From Carex sylvatica (lineage: Eukaryota > Streptophyta > Magnoliopsida > Poales > Cyperaceae): a DNA stretch of 64,000 nucleotides. Under the pieces are notes generated by a model. That model had not been told where the DNA came from and made no database searches. It saw nothing but the letters and a program-made list of their open reading frames with translations. The position numbers were made by a program, and so were the translations under genes. The stretch spans positions 1 through 64,000 of the forward strand of contig CAXKVR010000560.1 in NCBI GenBank assembly GCA_964058845.1, in the 5' to 3' direction. Below, piece by piece: positions 37,063 to 47,831 of the stretch (positions are counted from its first letter, which is position 1; every line of letters begins with the position of its first letter).

Positions 37063-38565
37063 TTGAGGACCAAAAGTAAGTACCACTTGAGGAGCAAAGG
37101 ACATGTTTTTGACGAAACTCCTCCAAGCGACATTGATCCTGCACAGTCCTCTCTAGACGCGACTAGTGTCCCAGCTAAAGCGACTTGCATCAAGCTTGAC
37201 GCAACCCGCATCACGGTAGATGATACCCGCGTTAAAGAGACGATGTCAGCACATCTGAGCAGGGGAGACAGGGAAGAAGAGGAAAGGGATAAGGAAGACC
37301 TGACTGACCAGTCCGACGATGACATGGATAACTTCATGCCAAGGACTTTGCGCGAGTTTAATGTGCCAAGGGCTGGAGATGTCAGAGGTGCAATCAGGCT
37401 GCCAATAGTTCCTGGCCAGCAACAAAACTTCAATCCGGGAGTTGTTAACATGGTTCAGCAGAACACATTCAATGGATTGGATCATGAGAACCCACATGCT
37501 CATCTCCAAACTTTCCTTGAATGCATTACAACCATTAAGACTAATGGGGCAATAGCCGATTACACCAAACTTTCTTTATTCCCTTTTACTCTTAGAGACA
37601 AGGCTAAGAAATGGTTAGGGTCTTTACCAAGGAACTCCATTACCAACTGAAGAGAACTGTCTAAATTGTTTCTGACAAGGTTTTTTCCTCACAAAAGGAC
37701 TGCAAAGGTAAGAAACCAATTGACCAGTTTTAGGCAAAGGTCTGATGAACCACTAAATGAGTCCTGGGAAAGATTTAGGAAATTGCAGTTTTCTTGTCCT
37801 CACCATGGTATTCCAGATTGGCTGTTGATCCAAAGTTTTTATGATGGCTTGAGTGACAGCACTCATACCACTGTTGATGCAGTTGCAGGTGGAGCACTGA
37901 TGTCAAGAGAACCTCTTGAGGCCATGATTTTGATTGATAACATGGCATAGAACCAACAGTGGTCTGGCCGTGACAACACCCGGTCGGGAGGTGTCGGCAA
38001 ATACGAGGTCAATCACATCACTGCCCTAACCGCCAAGTTGGATGCTATGCAGAGGACCATGGATAAGTTGAGTGTGAAAGCAGTCGAGCAGCAGCCGCAA
38101 ACGTGTGTCATGTGTGGAGATGAAAGGCACTCTTATGAGCAATGCCCAAGTGTATCAGCTGATGATGAGACTGAGCAAGTACACTCCCTCAACAATGAAC
38201 CATCATTCTTTCCTAAACCTCATTTCAACCGATCCTACTCCAAGGACCCGGTAGAGCAACAAAACTGGAGGTGGAATCAGAATAACCCAGCATCATTCAA
38301 CAATCCTCCCAGACCCTCTTTCACCAACTCTTCTGGCAGTATCAATACCAACAGGAATTTCTACCAGAATGCTTCATTTCCAAATCAGAACAACCGAGCA
38401 CCTCAAGCTAGTTCTTTCAAACCATATGGTCCTTCCTATGCTGATAACTTCACTCATGAGCAAGGTAAAATGAATCAAATTATGTGGGACCAAATGCAAT
38501 CTATATCTGCTCAATTAGCTGCTCAAAACAAGTTGCTGGAGCAATTGAGTCACATAGTCACATCT
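37063..38565 (+). pseudogene. Gypsy gag, one frame with two stops
   Basis: One frame from 37063 covers gag with only two stops, TGA at 37648 and TAG at 37948. The N-terminus includes an acidic linker encoded partly by GCGACT-type repeats (37156-37235). The capsid domain has DHENPHAHLQTFLECITTIK and KAKKWLGSLP before the first stop, then FLTRFFPHKRTAKVRNQLTSF. A CCHC knuckle, CVMCGDERHSYEQC, is at about 38104-38145. It continues with an Asn/Gln/Ser-rich tail and then runs into unrelated sequence at about 38565. Confidence 0.85.
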
Positions 38566-39858
38566 AAAAATCAATTCAATTTGATTTTTGCTACATTCAT
38601 GGCCGACATGAATAAAAATCAATTGAATTTAATTTTGATTTTTGGATTTTAATTTTCTAATGGTTGTCACTCTAAAATTCAAAATCATAATTAATATTTA
38701 AAATCTAAATCATACATATATGTAATTGTTCTAAACAATTATATTTCTCGCGGTTCGGTTTCGGTTCAGTTTTATACAACGTATCAAGTATGCTTATAAA
38801 TTAACTGTTATTTCTGCTTGTCATCTTATATGACATTTATAATTTAATTATATCACGTATAATTAATTATAATCAATTTATAATTAATCAGTAAGATTCT
38901 CCGATTAGCTCCTATACGGTGTGACCCAATAGGATCTGTGTTATGTTGGTAAATAGAATTAAAACTGTTTTAACTTCTATAATCATGAGAGGCATCTAGC
39001 ATAACGCATCATGACCATCCAATTACACAGATGATGCTGTACTGTACAATATCACGATCCCGTAAACTATTTTACTTGTGTCAATTCTTTGTCTCACAGC
39101 TATCAGATTAGTTTCAAGGTAGGTGTGTGTCATCCTTGCAAACTTAATCTTTTCTTGATCTTGAGCAGATTATCAAATATAATTACTCTTGTAATTATAC
39201 CGCTAGCAGATAATCTAACTCTATCAAGGGGCCCAGTGATGCTATAGCTCGTATAGAGATACGAGGGACAATAGTACTTTTGGTAAACCATCACTATCTC
39301 AGCTAAGCTATGTGTACCGAAAAGCTACCGTTATAACTGTGTTTTACCGACAGCGTTAGATAACAATCACACATACACATTTCTTAGTAGGAAATGTGAA
39401 TACCTCATACTTTAGAACTTAACACTGAATGAAAACATTAATGACACGTACACAATTCCATTTAATGTTTCATTCGGGGCCTGTCAAATACCATGTTCCT
39501 AGAACATGTATCTATGTGATTAAAATGACATCTCTTGTAAGTGGTATGTAAAACTTGACCATCTTTTAATCCACATACTAACTTTGTAACGGTTAATTAG
39601 TGTTCCTGCTAATTACCTCGGTTAGTGACTCTTAAGAATATATATATCATCTATATTATGAAGTTTCACAATTTCAATTATTGACTCTAGTCAGATAAAG
39701 GAATGATTAATAAATGTAATAATATTCAAGGCAACAAAATGACAGTTTATTTAATCACTCAATTCATGAACAAAGTTTTATGATAATTTATCGTATTATT
39801 GACTTCTAGATTATTACAAACTAACAGTTCAATGACATCATTTTTTCACGCTTTGGAG
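38565..39858. other. Foreign segment replacing most of pol in the gypsy element
   Basis: At about 38565 gag similarity stops and AT-rich DNA unlike the element's coding regions begins. At about 39858 integrase coding resumes. Protease, RT, RNase H and the integrase N-terminus are gone. The segment has no ORF of note. Parts of it (39200-39620) read like the 3' non-coding region or LTR of another retroelement, but neither TG...CA ends nor a target duplication are clear. Confidence 0.6.
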
Positions 39859-39862
39859 TAGC

Positions 39863-40570
39863 ATGAGCTGTCATCATTTTGTCAACCGCCAATTCAACAA
39901 TCTTTTGAGTCGCCACGGGGTAACCCACAAGGTAACCACTTCTTATCATCCTCAATCAAATGGTCAAGCTGAAATCTCAAACAGGGAAATCAAATATATT
40001 TTGGAGAAGACGGTGGCAAGGACAAGAAAGGATTGGTCTCTAAAGCTAAATGATGCACTTTGGGCATACCGTACCACCTTCAAGACACCAATAGGGATGA
40101 GCCCATTCCGGCTAGTGTATGGAAAGCCATGTCACCTACCTGTGGAACTCGAACACAAAGCATTTTGGGCAACGCGAGCCATCAACATGGACATGCTTGC
40201 AGCTGGAGAAAAGCGTATCATTGACTTACACGAGTTGGAGGAAATGCGCTTATACTCCTATGAGAATGCAAGGATCTACAAAGAAAAGACCAAGTTGATT
40301 CATGACAAGCGTATCCTACCTCGTGATTTCCACGAAGGTGATCTTGTGCTTTTGTTTAATTCTAGACTGAGACTATTTTCAGGAAAATTAAAGTCTCGAT
40401 GGTCTGGCCCATTTGTGGTAAAAAAGGTGTACCATTTTGGTGCAATTGAGATTGACAATGAAGTATGTGGCACCTTCAAGATTAATGGTTAGCGTCTCAA
40501 GCTCTACATTGCTGATCATCCTCGTCCCAACCGATTTGTTCAGGATCTCTCCGATCCTGTTTCGATTTAA
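39863..40570 (+). pseudogene. Gypsy integrase C-terminal part
   Basis: The frame begins inside the catalytic core ([16 protein letters not shown], then [20 protein letters not shown], which carries the final catalytic Glu). It runs through the [17 protein letters not shown] region typical of Athila integrases to the C-terminal [20 protein letters not shown] motif. A TAG at 40490 falls in the tail. The catalytic Asp residues upstream were lost with the replaced segment. Confidence 0.88.
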
Positions 40571-40654
40571 ACTTAGCAAAAGGTGGTAAAACTCGAGACC
40601 TTAAACAAGCACTTTTTGGGAGGCAACCAAGCCCTTAGAGGAGAGATCTACCGA

Positions 40655-41200
40655 CATTACACTTGATGAGACTCGCGTGCTGTCTGATGCGACTCGCGCC
40701 CTGGTCGGAGCGACTTGCATAACCACTGACGCGACTCGCGTGCTGTTTGATGCGACTCGAGTCCCTACCAACCGACGCAGCATTGAAGAGGTGCGTCGCC
40801 CAAGCGACGCGACCCTTCCTTCTCTTCTTTCTCTTCTTATATCTCCCTCATCTCCTTTCCTTTCTTCTTCACCGCGAGAGAGAATTTACCAACCGAAAGA
40901 GCAAAAATTTGCCAAAGACCGGGAGAGAGTGAAGTCCGAGAGAGAGAGAGAGCAAGCTCCACCAAGCCAAAGGAGAGAGCGAGAGAAGGCAGCGTGAACT
41001 CTGAGCGAGAACCGGAGACCACTCGTCGTGCCCTTTCTTCCTCAACACCACAAAACCTAATGCAGCCCGCTTCTCAAACACCGTGATCCGCCTCTTTTCT
41101 TGTCGCGCATCGCCTCACCGTGCTGTTCTAGGGCAAGACGCGACCCGCTTCTCCCCAGACGCGACCCGCTTCTCCCCTGACGCGACCCGTATCACCCACT
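40655..41200 (+). repeat. Interspersed GCGACTCGCG / GCGACCCGC words
   Basis: About ten copies of GATGCGACTCG- or ACGCGACCCGC-like words lie here at irregular spacing (40660-40820 and 41135-41195), each part of a short palindrome such as ACGCGACTCGCGT. Similar words recur in both LTRs and in the gag leader of the same element. Confidence 0.8.
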
Positions 41201-41211
41201 CACCCGCTATC

Positions 41212-42741
41212 ATGTTTCGTGAGCACCGATCCAAACACGCTCAGGAACGAAGGCAGCGTGAACTCCGAGAACAGCAACAACAGGTAGCTGCGTCTAGTTC
41301 TTCCCATAGTGGTACTCCCTCTCACTCTTCTTCTCATCATTCTTCTTATCACCCTTCTTCTTCTTCTCCCTCTCGTGAGCCTACCGGCTCACATGTCTAC
41401 TACATCTCTGACTCTGACGCCGTCTCTGCCCAAGTCACTCCTCGAGCGGAGGACTATCCACCACCACATTTCTCATTCACTGGGCATGGCATGTTTGAGC
41501 GCTTTGACCGTCTGCGACAACGCCGATTCGAGAACACTCGCCGTGTCCACTTTGGGACCCTCTAATCGTTTGGAGTCAACGTCGATTTCACTCGTGCCAC
41601 CGAGAGGATTGGATTTACTCCCGCCTTCTGGAGCATCAATTAAGACTACTACGACGAGCTTACTCTTGAGTTCCTTTCTTCTCTCAAACTTAGGTATGAC
41701 TCCGAAAACCAAGCTTACATTAAATTTCAAATGCGCAGTCAGACTTGGCGTGTAGGCATTTGTCAACTTCGGGAGTGGTTCAGATTCTGCGAGAATCCTC
41801 AGACCGACTCCCTTGATTTTCGGGTGGGCTATGACAAGGACCATTTTTGGCGCCTGATCACTGGCATGGAGACAGCCACCAGCAACCAATTCCGAGGACT
41901 TGATATTCCTCATCCAGTCCTCCATTGCATCCAGCGGGCCTTAGCTAGCACTATCTTCGCACGCGGCGAGACAGCTGCTCGTGCTAATGAGGAGGATCTC
42001 AAGTTGATGGACCACATGCTCCGTAGCAACCAAGAGTTAGAGCGGCCCGATCTGATGCTCTTTATGGTTCGTCACTGGCTCACCATCCAGCAGAACAAGA
42101 AGGTCGGTGGCTCCATCCACATTGGCGCCTATGTCACCCTTATTGTTGACCATCTCGGCGTTTCGACCGAGGGTTTTACACTCTCCAGGGGTCGGATCCT
42201 CCTGGATGCCAAGGCTTATCAGTCAGCAGCTTTCATCCGGATCGAGCGTGGTCCTGCCAACCACCCAGATTGATACTTTTAGTGCATGCCGAATGGTACT
42301 CAGTATCTGCTGCCTATCCGAGCACCTCTACTCTGTGACGAGCGCTCTTGGCTATTCACTGGCCCACAGCCAGCTGACCAGGCCCCTCCCTCCCCACATG
42401 TTCCATTTCGCCCTCCTTCTTCTCCCGCTGCTGATGTGGATATGACTAATGTCCCCAGCTCTTCTCACCAGGTGCATGCCTCACCTTCTGCGGCAGTCCC
42501 CTCCCATCCAGCCAATCCTACCCTCGGGGACTTGTACAGCCTTCTCTCTGCCATGCAGATCGACATGCGGTCTTCTCAGCTTTCCATTCAGGCCACTCTG
42601 ATTGAGCATGGCGACACTCTCCAGAACATCCGGATGGACTTGACGTCCCAGGGCTCGCGGTTTCAGGCTCTCGAGGAGCAGATGCAGGATTGGCGTTTCT
42701 ATGAGGAGCACGGGTACTGGCCCAATCCACCTCCTTCCTAG
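41212..42741 (+). pseudogene. Athila-type 3' ORF, one frame with four stops
   Basis: ATG at 41212 opens a frame of 510 codons broken only by stops at about 41563, 41641, 42271 and 42280, without frameshift. The N-terminus is a Gln/Arg/Ser-rich basic stretch. The central part has YYDELTLEFLSSLKL, FWRLITGMETA, IPHPVLHCIQRALASTIFAR and HIGAYVTLIVDHLGV, the pattern of the Athila ORF-1 family. The C-terminus has a proline-rich linker and a likely coiled coil (LSAMQIDMRSSQLSIQATL). It sits after integrase, where some Athila elements carry an env-like ORF, but no membrane segment is visible, so an envelope role is unlikely. Confidence 0.75.
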
Positions 42742-43722
42742 CAGTGATCAGGTTTGATTTCCTTTCCCCTTGCTTTACTTTTCTTTATCTTTTAGTTTTG
42801 AAGCTTTGAGGACAAAGCTCGGACTACGCTTGGGGGAGGGACTTTTATAATTTTTTAAGCCTTTTGCATTCTAGGATTTAGTTGTTTTCTTGTTTAACCC
42901 ATGTTTACGTGTCATATTTGAATCAGGTAGTCTTGAAAACCATTTTGATAATAATTAACATAACCTTGAATTGATTAGAACTAACCCCATGGTTGACCAC
43001 ATAACTGATTAGAATGAGGTTGTTTTGAGAAATTGAAAGGATGAATACCTAATTTGTATCAAATAAACATTTGGAATATGAACTGTACCTTTCAATGGAG
43101 GAAAATGAGATTTAACAATAAATAAAGATTGGGATATCCATTGGTATGAAAGAATACCAGTGCATGTGTGTATTCATGGTATATGCTAAACAAATTTTTT
43201 TTGAAAGTAATTGAAAAGATGGAGAAAATAAGAGTACTGGCAATAAGTCCTTCGGGGCGCCTTTGAGCTCGTCTCCCAATTGTTGGAAAAAAAAAATAAG
43301 AGTACTGCCACAATCCACTTAGATGCCTTTGAGCTCGACAGGACATGAGATGATTTTTGCATATACTAACACACCAAGTCCGCAACTTTCTGACCCAAAC
43401 TTGGACCAAGTTTGGGGTTGCGTTAAACTTGTATAATTTACCACGAATAAGGGTATAGCTTCAGTTAAAGAATGAATATTGTTATATTTGAGTGATTCGT
43501 CTTTACGAATATCAAAACATCTCAAAATGAGAGGTTTAAGTGGTCAGTATGTGGAGTGAATTAAAATTGGTTTAAGACATGTCTAAATTGTTATCCAAAT
43601 GGTTTTCAAAGATTTACTGATATCAATAACTCATGTAAGTTTTTACATTTACCTGGTATTTAGGATTCATTAGCGCATTACACTTTACTTGAGGACAAGT
43701 AATAGTTCAGTTTGGGGAAATT
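42742..43722 (+). other. Gypsy 3' untranslated region and polypurine tract
   Basis: This contains the GCTTGGGGGAGGG stretch near 42828-42840, a known feature of Athila/Tat 3' regions, and ends with TTTGGGGAAAT just before the 3' LTR. No ORF of note. Confidence 0.7.
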
Positions 43723-44511
43723 TGATATCACCATATTTGATCTATTATTCAGACCAATTCCCGTACCAAAATTTGTGCTTTAAACAATTAAATAGCGTCT
43801 ATTACATTGAATATCTATAGAATGTGGTACTGCTGCATTTTCATTCTTATTTGCAGATAAATTGGCGAAATCAGAAGATAACTGATAATCTGAGATTGTG
43901 CATGCGACCCGCATCATCCCTGACGCGAGTCGCTTACTACTCTGACGCTACCAAGTTATGAGATCTAAGAAGGTGAAGTTGCATTTTCTTACCAAGTTCA
44001 TTAAGTCATATAACGAGAGTTGAGGTTTAGAAACTTTAGGTACGATCAATGGATCCTTACACAAGTAAATAGCTAAAGATCAGACACATGCTGCATTCAC
44101 TCGAGGTCCACGCGACTCGCATGTGAGAGCACGTGGGTCGTGTCACACGGGTCGCATACGAAGGTATGCGAGTCGCGTGAAGGGATTAGAGAGGCAGAGT
44201 TGAAAGATAAAGTCTAAAACCCTAGAAACTTCATTTTTTTTTTATCAAGTAAAACCAAACTTTTAATTGCTGTCATTTACTATTATCAAACTTAGGAAAT
44301 ATAAACAAACCAAATTACCCTTTCATTACTTCTAGTACCTAACTGAGACAAGTGAGAGTCCAGAATTGAATCGTTCCCTGTGGATCGATACCTGATTATA
44401 CCATTCGATAAGGGTTGTACACTTGCAATCTAAATCGGAAGCTAAATCAAGGTTTTAAACAAAGTACAGCTCGCTGTACTGAAGCTTTGTGTATATGCTT
44501 TGCGCATACCA
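43723..44511 (+). repeat. 3' LTR of the gypsy element (internally deleted)
   Basis: The LTR is 789 bp. It matches 35382-35612 and 36370-36913 of the 5' LTR with nothing between, joining at CTACC|AAGTTATG. It also has a short extra GTCACACGGGTC-like insertion near 44137-44150. Confidence 0.9.
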
Positions 44512-44635
44512 CCATTTGTATGATCAAGTGAACAACTTGCAGATGTACTAATGGAACCGGTATTGAGTAAAATATTCAATGACTCAATTGAAAGATTAGG
44601 CATGACAGATATCTATGCACCAACTTGAAGGGGGG
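44512..44635 (+). other. Tail of copia RNase H and copia polypurine tract
   Basis: After the CCATT duplication the copia frame resumes (EQLADVLMEPVL, GMTDIYAPT) to a TGA, with GAAGGGGGG at 44627-44635 abutting the 3' LTR. Confidence 0.85.
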
Positions 44636-45022
44636 TATGGAAAGAACAAGCTGGCACATTTTGTATCAAAGCAAAGAAGGAAACATTGTAGCAGCCCATA
44701 TTGCAAGATATCAAAGCAAGGAAAGAAATAATACAACATCTAATATTCGGTATCAAAGCAAGCAAGGATGGCAAGATATTGGAGCAGCAGAATTTATTAT
44801 TTATTCTATGAGATTTGTTGTTCTAAAATAAGTTTTGTAATATTTAGTTTCCATACATGAATGTCTATAGAAAATATAATAAATAGGCATGCATATGGAG
44901 TCCAAAATTAAAAAAGAAAAAAAATAGAGATATCTTTCTGTAAAACAATGTTTTGAATATATGAAAAACCTAGGAGAGAAGGATGTTTCTGGGAGTGTTG
45001 TGTTCTTTTATTTTTCGTAATA
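44636..45022 (+). repeat. 3' LTR of the copia element
   Basis: The LTR is 387 bp and aligns end to end with the 5' LTR at 31353-31737. Confidence 0.9.
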
Positions 45023-45879
45023 ATATTGCGTGCAAAATTTTGTGTTGCTACAGCTCGTTCTTCTAATTAATTATTTTATGGGATATATATTTCTTTAAAA
45101 TAATAAGAGAATTAAATATCTTATAATTTATACATAAATGAGCATCAATCTCAGAAGCTAGCCAAATAAAAAAAAAAATTAAATACAATAACAAATTAGG
45201 TTCGGTAATTTGGAAAAATCGATTCAGATACTAATCATTAGGATCAGTTATTTGTAACAATCAATTCTAATAGGTCTAATCTGAATTGTTTTGTTACAAA
45301 TAACCGCTCCAGATTAGTCCCCACTAGAATCGGTTGTTACAAATAACCGATCCTAATGGTACTAATCTGGATTGGTTTTTAAAAATAACCGAACCTAATT
45401 CAAAATTTTAGTATCGACTGTTTAACTAATCCAAATTAGTTTCGTATTTGTATCGCCTGGATCAGGGTCGATTATTTTCTGATCTTAATGTGCGTAAATA
45501 ACCAATCCTAATTAGTATTTTTTTCACTAGTGCATGATTGACAAAGCTAGTAAAATGACTATTGTCATGCCTCTTCAATGTATCAATTATTTAAAATAGA
45601 AACCAAATCAACAAGTGACATGATGTTCCTTTCATAATCTTTTCACTTTAGCTCACTCATGATCTTGCTCAATACGTTCATCTTCACTACCTGGAACCCA
45701 CGTAAAAGTGGAACGTAGAGAGATTCAAACAATCTCCCAGTGCGAGATTTAGTTTCAACCTGGAGTTTGTAAAATTAACTTAATTCTCAAAAGCATGACA
45801 TAATAAAGGCTCCTGCATCTCTAATGCAATATAATCCTACGATCATTAAACTGTCAATCCAATGGAAAATTCATCTAAC

Positions 45880-46190
45880 ATTAGAAGGTCGCCAATCCAC
45901 TTGGAAATCCAACCAACAGTGATAGGTTACAATCACAAATAGTTCTATTTTCTTTCAAATTTTTCGTTAATTCATTTATTTACCAATCGAACGAGAAGTC
46001 CAACTAACATGCATTGAAAAGGTCGCCAACCCACTAGGAAGTTCACACCAACAGCAGGAGGCCGCCAACTCACAAGGAAATTCAACTAACAATGAGAGGC
46101 TGTCTCACTAGATGGGAATCCACTCTATGCTAGATCTTGACCCATGACGGTAAGTCCAACCGATGTCACGTTAGCGAGGAGTCCAGTCGA
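45880..46190. repeat. Degenerate short direct repeats
   Basis: Units resembling AGGTCGCCAATCCACTTGGA recur at about 45885, 46020, 46045 and 46098 with decreasing match. They may be part of an old LTR. No gene is seen in the surrounding 45536-47220 interval. Confidence 0.45.
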
Positions 46191-47227
46191 ACATCGAACC
46201 CAATGTATACATCCCGATATGCGAACATATCATCCCCTGTTCACTTTAGTTATCCGTTCATATTACGTATATTAACTCCACACAACACATCCTATAAAGT
46301 CTGTCAATCAAATGAATAATCCTATTTTGATATTCTCTAACAATGTCAAACAATTATTCGAATTCAACATGCATAATTCTACTATATAAAAATAAAGGCA
46401 AACAAAACGATTAGTAATAAATTTACAAAGTTTAGAAAATCCGCACCTATTGTCGTGGAATAGTTCATTGTTGCCTCTACGTTACTTCTTACTTTAGAAC
46501 TCAGACTTAGAACATATAACACGGTTTCTAAATTAATATTTATACATATTTCTAATTTGACAAGTCTGTTACTAAATTAATTTTTGGTTAAGTACATAAT
46601 CCGAATATCATTCATATATAAGATCTAAAAAGAAATATAGTTGTTATTATACGATAAGACAATTATAATGGAAATTGTTTTTCATGAGGAATTAATAGAA
46701 TTAAATTATTGATAAGTTTGTAGAATAGATTTCCTTGTAATAAAAATAATTTTAGAATTATTAGTGAATAAATTTCTAAGATTATCAGTGAAAAATTATC
46801 ATTAAATAAAATAATAAATTAAATTAAAAGAAACTTGAATAGTAGAAATCCTTATTTCCACCGATTGCATACTAATTAATACAACACGACCATGACATAT
46901 ATGTTATCTCAAAGATTCGTATGAAAAAAAATCTCATTATATACTAATTGTACTCGTATCGTTACAGATCATTAAGGGAGACCTTTACTTATGTGATTTA
47001 AGAAGGTTGTCTTAAACATTTATATGATCTAGAAAAGAAATGATGAATACTTATGTGATTTAAGAAGGTTGCCTTAAACATTTATACGATCTAGAAAAAA
47101 AAATGATGAATAAATATATTCTGATTTGTAGAACCTACTCAATTTGTACTGCCGATTCAAAATAAATGTTTACTATAAAATTCAATATTTTTTATTTCTT
47201 AATTTTAGATGAAAATATTAAGATCTC

Positions 47228-47831
47228 TAAATATATATATATATATATAGAGAGAGACTAATGTGCATTCGTATACATATGGGCCGCAATATATACGGTC
47301 CAAATTTGAAATTTTAAAATCCAAAAAGTCGATTTGAACTGTTCATCTTGTTCTCCATATTAATATGTGCTTGGAGATCAAATTTTATATTTTTCTGATT
47401 TTTTTTACTATTTATTAAGCCACTTTGAAAATTGTCGATTCAACGATGATTGCACAAAACAGTAAAATCAGCAGCCATCGTTGGATCAACAATTTTTAAA
47501 GTGGCTTAATAAATAGTAAAAAAATTCAGAAAAATATAAAATTTTGTCTCCAAGCACATATTAATATGGAGAACAAGATGAACGGTTCAGATCGACTTTT
47601 TGGATCTTGAAATTTCAAATTTGGACCGTATTTATTTCAGCCCATATGCATACGAATGCACATTAGTCACTCTTTTTTTTTTTTGAAAACTTGGTAGTAG
47701 CTACCAAGATTCGTGAGGGGGAATCAAATTCTCGACCTTTGAATACAACAACTCTGAAATATTTTTCTAGCCAATTGTGCTACCTCTCCTTTCCACATTA
47801 GTCACACTCTCTCTCTATAAATATATATATG
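47228..47831. mobile_element. Foldback element F1 in TA/GA microsatellite, split by a SINE
   Basis: The left arm starts GACTAATGTGCATTCGTAT and the right arm ends ATACGAATGCACATTAGTCAC. Inner arms contain the shared core (CATCTTGTTCTCCATATTAA and TTTACTATTTATTAAGCCAC) and its complement. TA and GA/CT runs flank it. A SINE lies at 47671-47793. Confidence 0.8.
47671..47793 (-). mobile_element. tRNA-derived SINE with 12-bp target duplication
   Basis: CACATTAGTCAC flanks it exactly (47659-47670, 47794-47805). On the minus strand it starts GAAAGGAGAGGTAGCACAAT, where TAGCACAATTGG fits a pol III A box. GGTCGAGAATTTGATTCCCC fits a B box with its tRNA-like stem. It ends in an A-rich tail (A12, 47673-47684). 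123 bp is normal for plant SINEs. It probably used a LINE machinery. Confidence 0.82.

Larger units (their letters stand above)
35382..44511 (+). mobile_element. Athila-like Ty3/gypsy retrotransposon nested in copia RNase H
   Basis: The element runs from TGATATCACC to GCGCATACCA. CCATT flanks it on both sides (35377-35381, 44512-44516), and the copia frame continues across the empty site. It has unequal LTRs, a tRNA-Asp type primer site, gag, an integrase C-terminal part and a long 3' ORF. Protease, RT and RNase H are absent. Order and PBS fit the Athila/Tat branch. Confidence 0.93.
31353..45022 (+). mobile_element. Ty1/copia retrotransposon split by a gypsy element
   Basis: The LTRs 31353-31737 and 44636-45022 begin TATGGAAAG and end CGTAATA. 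ATATT flanks the element exactly (31348-31352, 45023-45027). It sits within the CACTA element and is interrupted at 35382-44511. Order of domains: gag remnant, protease, integrase, RT, RNase H, which is diagnostic of copia. The LTR copies are of similar length (385 and 387 bp) and nearly alike. Confidence 0.95.
30317..45532. mobile_element. CACTA element split by a nested retrotransposon
   Basis: The left end is CACTAGTGGAGAAA and the right end TTTTTTTCACTAGTG. CAT flanks both (30314-30316, 45533-45535), the 3-bp duplication expected of CACTA (En/Spm) transposons. Subterminal regions carry many copies of an ATTAGGATCGGTTATT-like motif in both orientations (30345-30850 and 45185-45515). Without the retrotransposon at 31353-45022 the element is about 1.5 kb and has no transposase, so it is non-autonomous. 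Confidence 0.92.

Noticed and set aside
37059..37451. 130-codon minus-strand ORF in the gypsy gag
   Set aside because: Antisense shadow of the gag frame; Ser/Leu-rich as expected from the complement.
41473..41925. 150-codon minus-strand ORF
   Set aside because: It is the antisense shadow of the gypsy 3' ORF, whose plus frame has recognisable family motifs.
47671..47793. A functional tRNA gene
   Set aside because: Only A- and B-box-like parts are present; no cloverleaf forms, and the tail and 12-bp duplication show a SINE.
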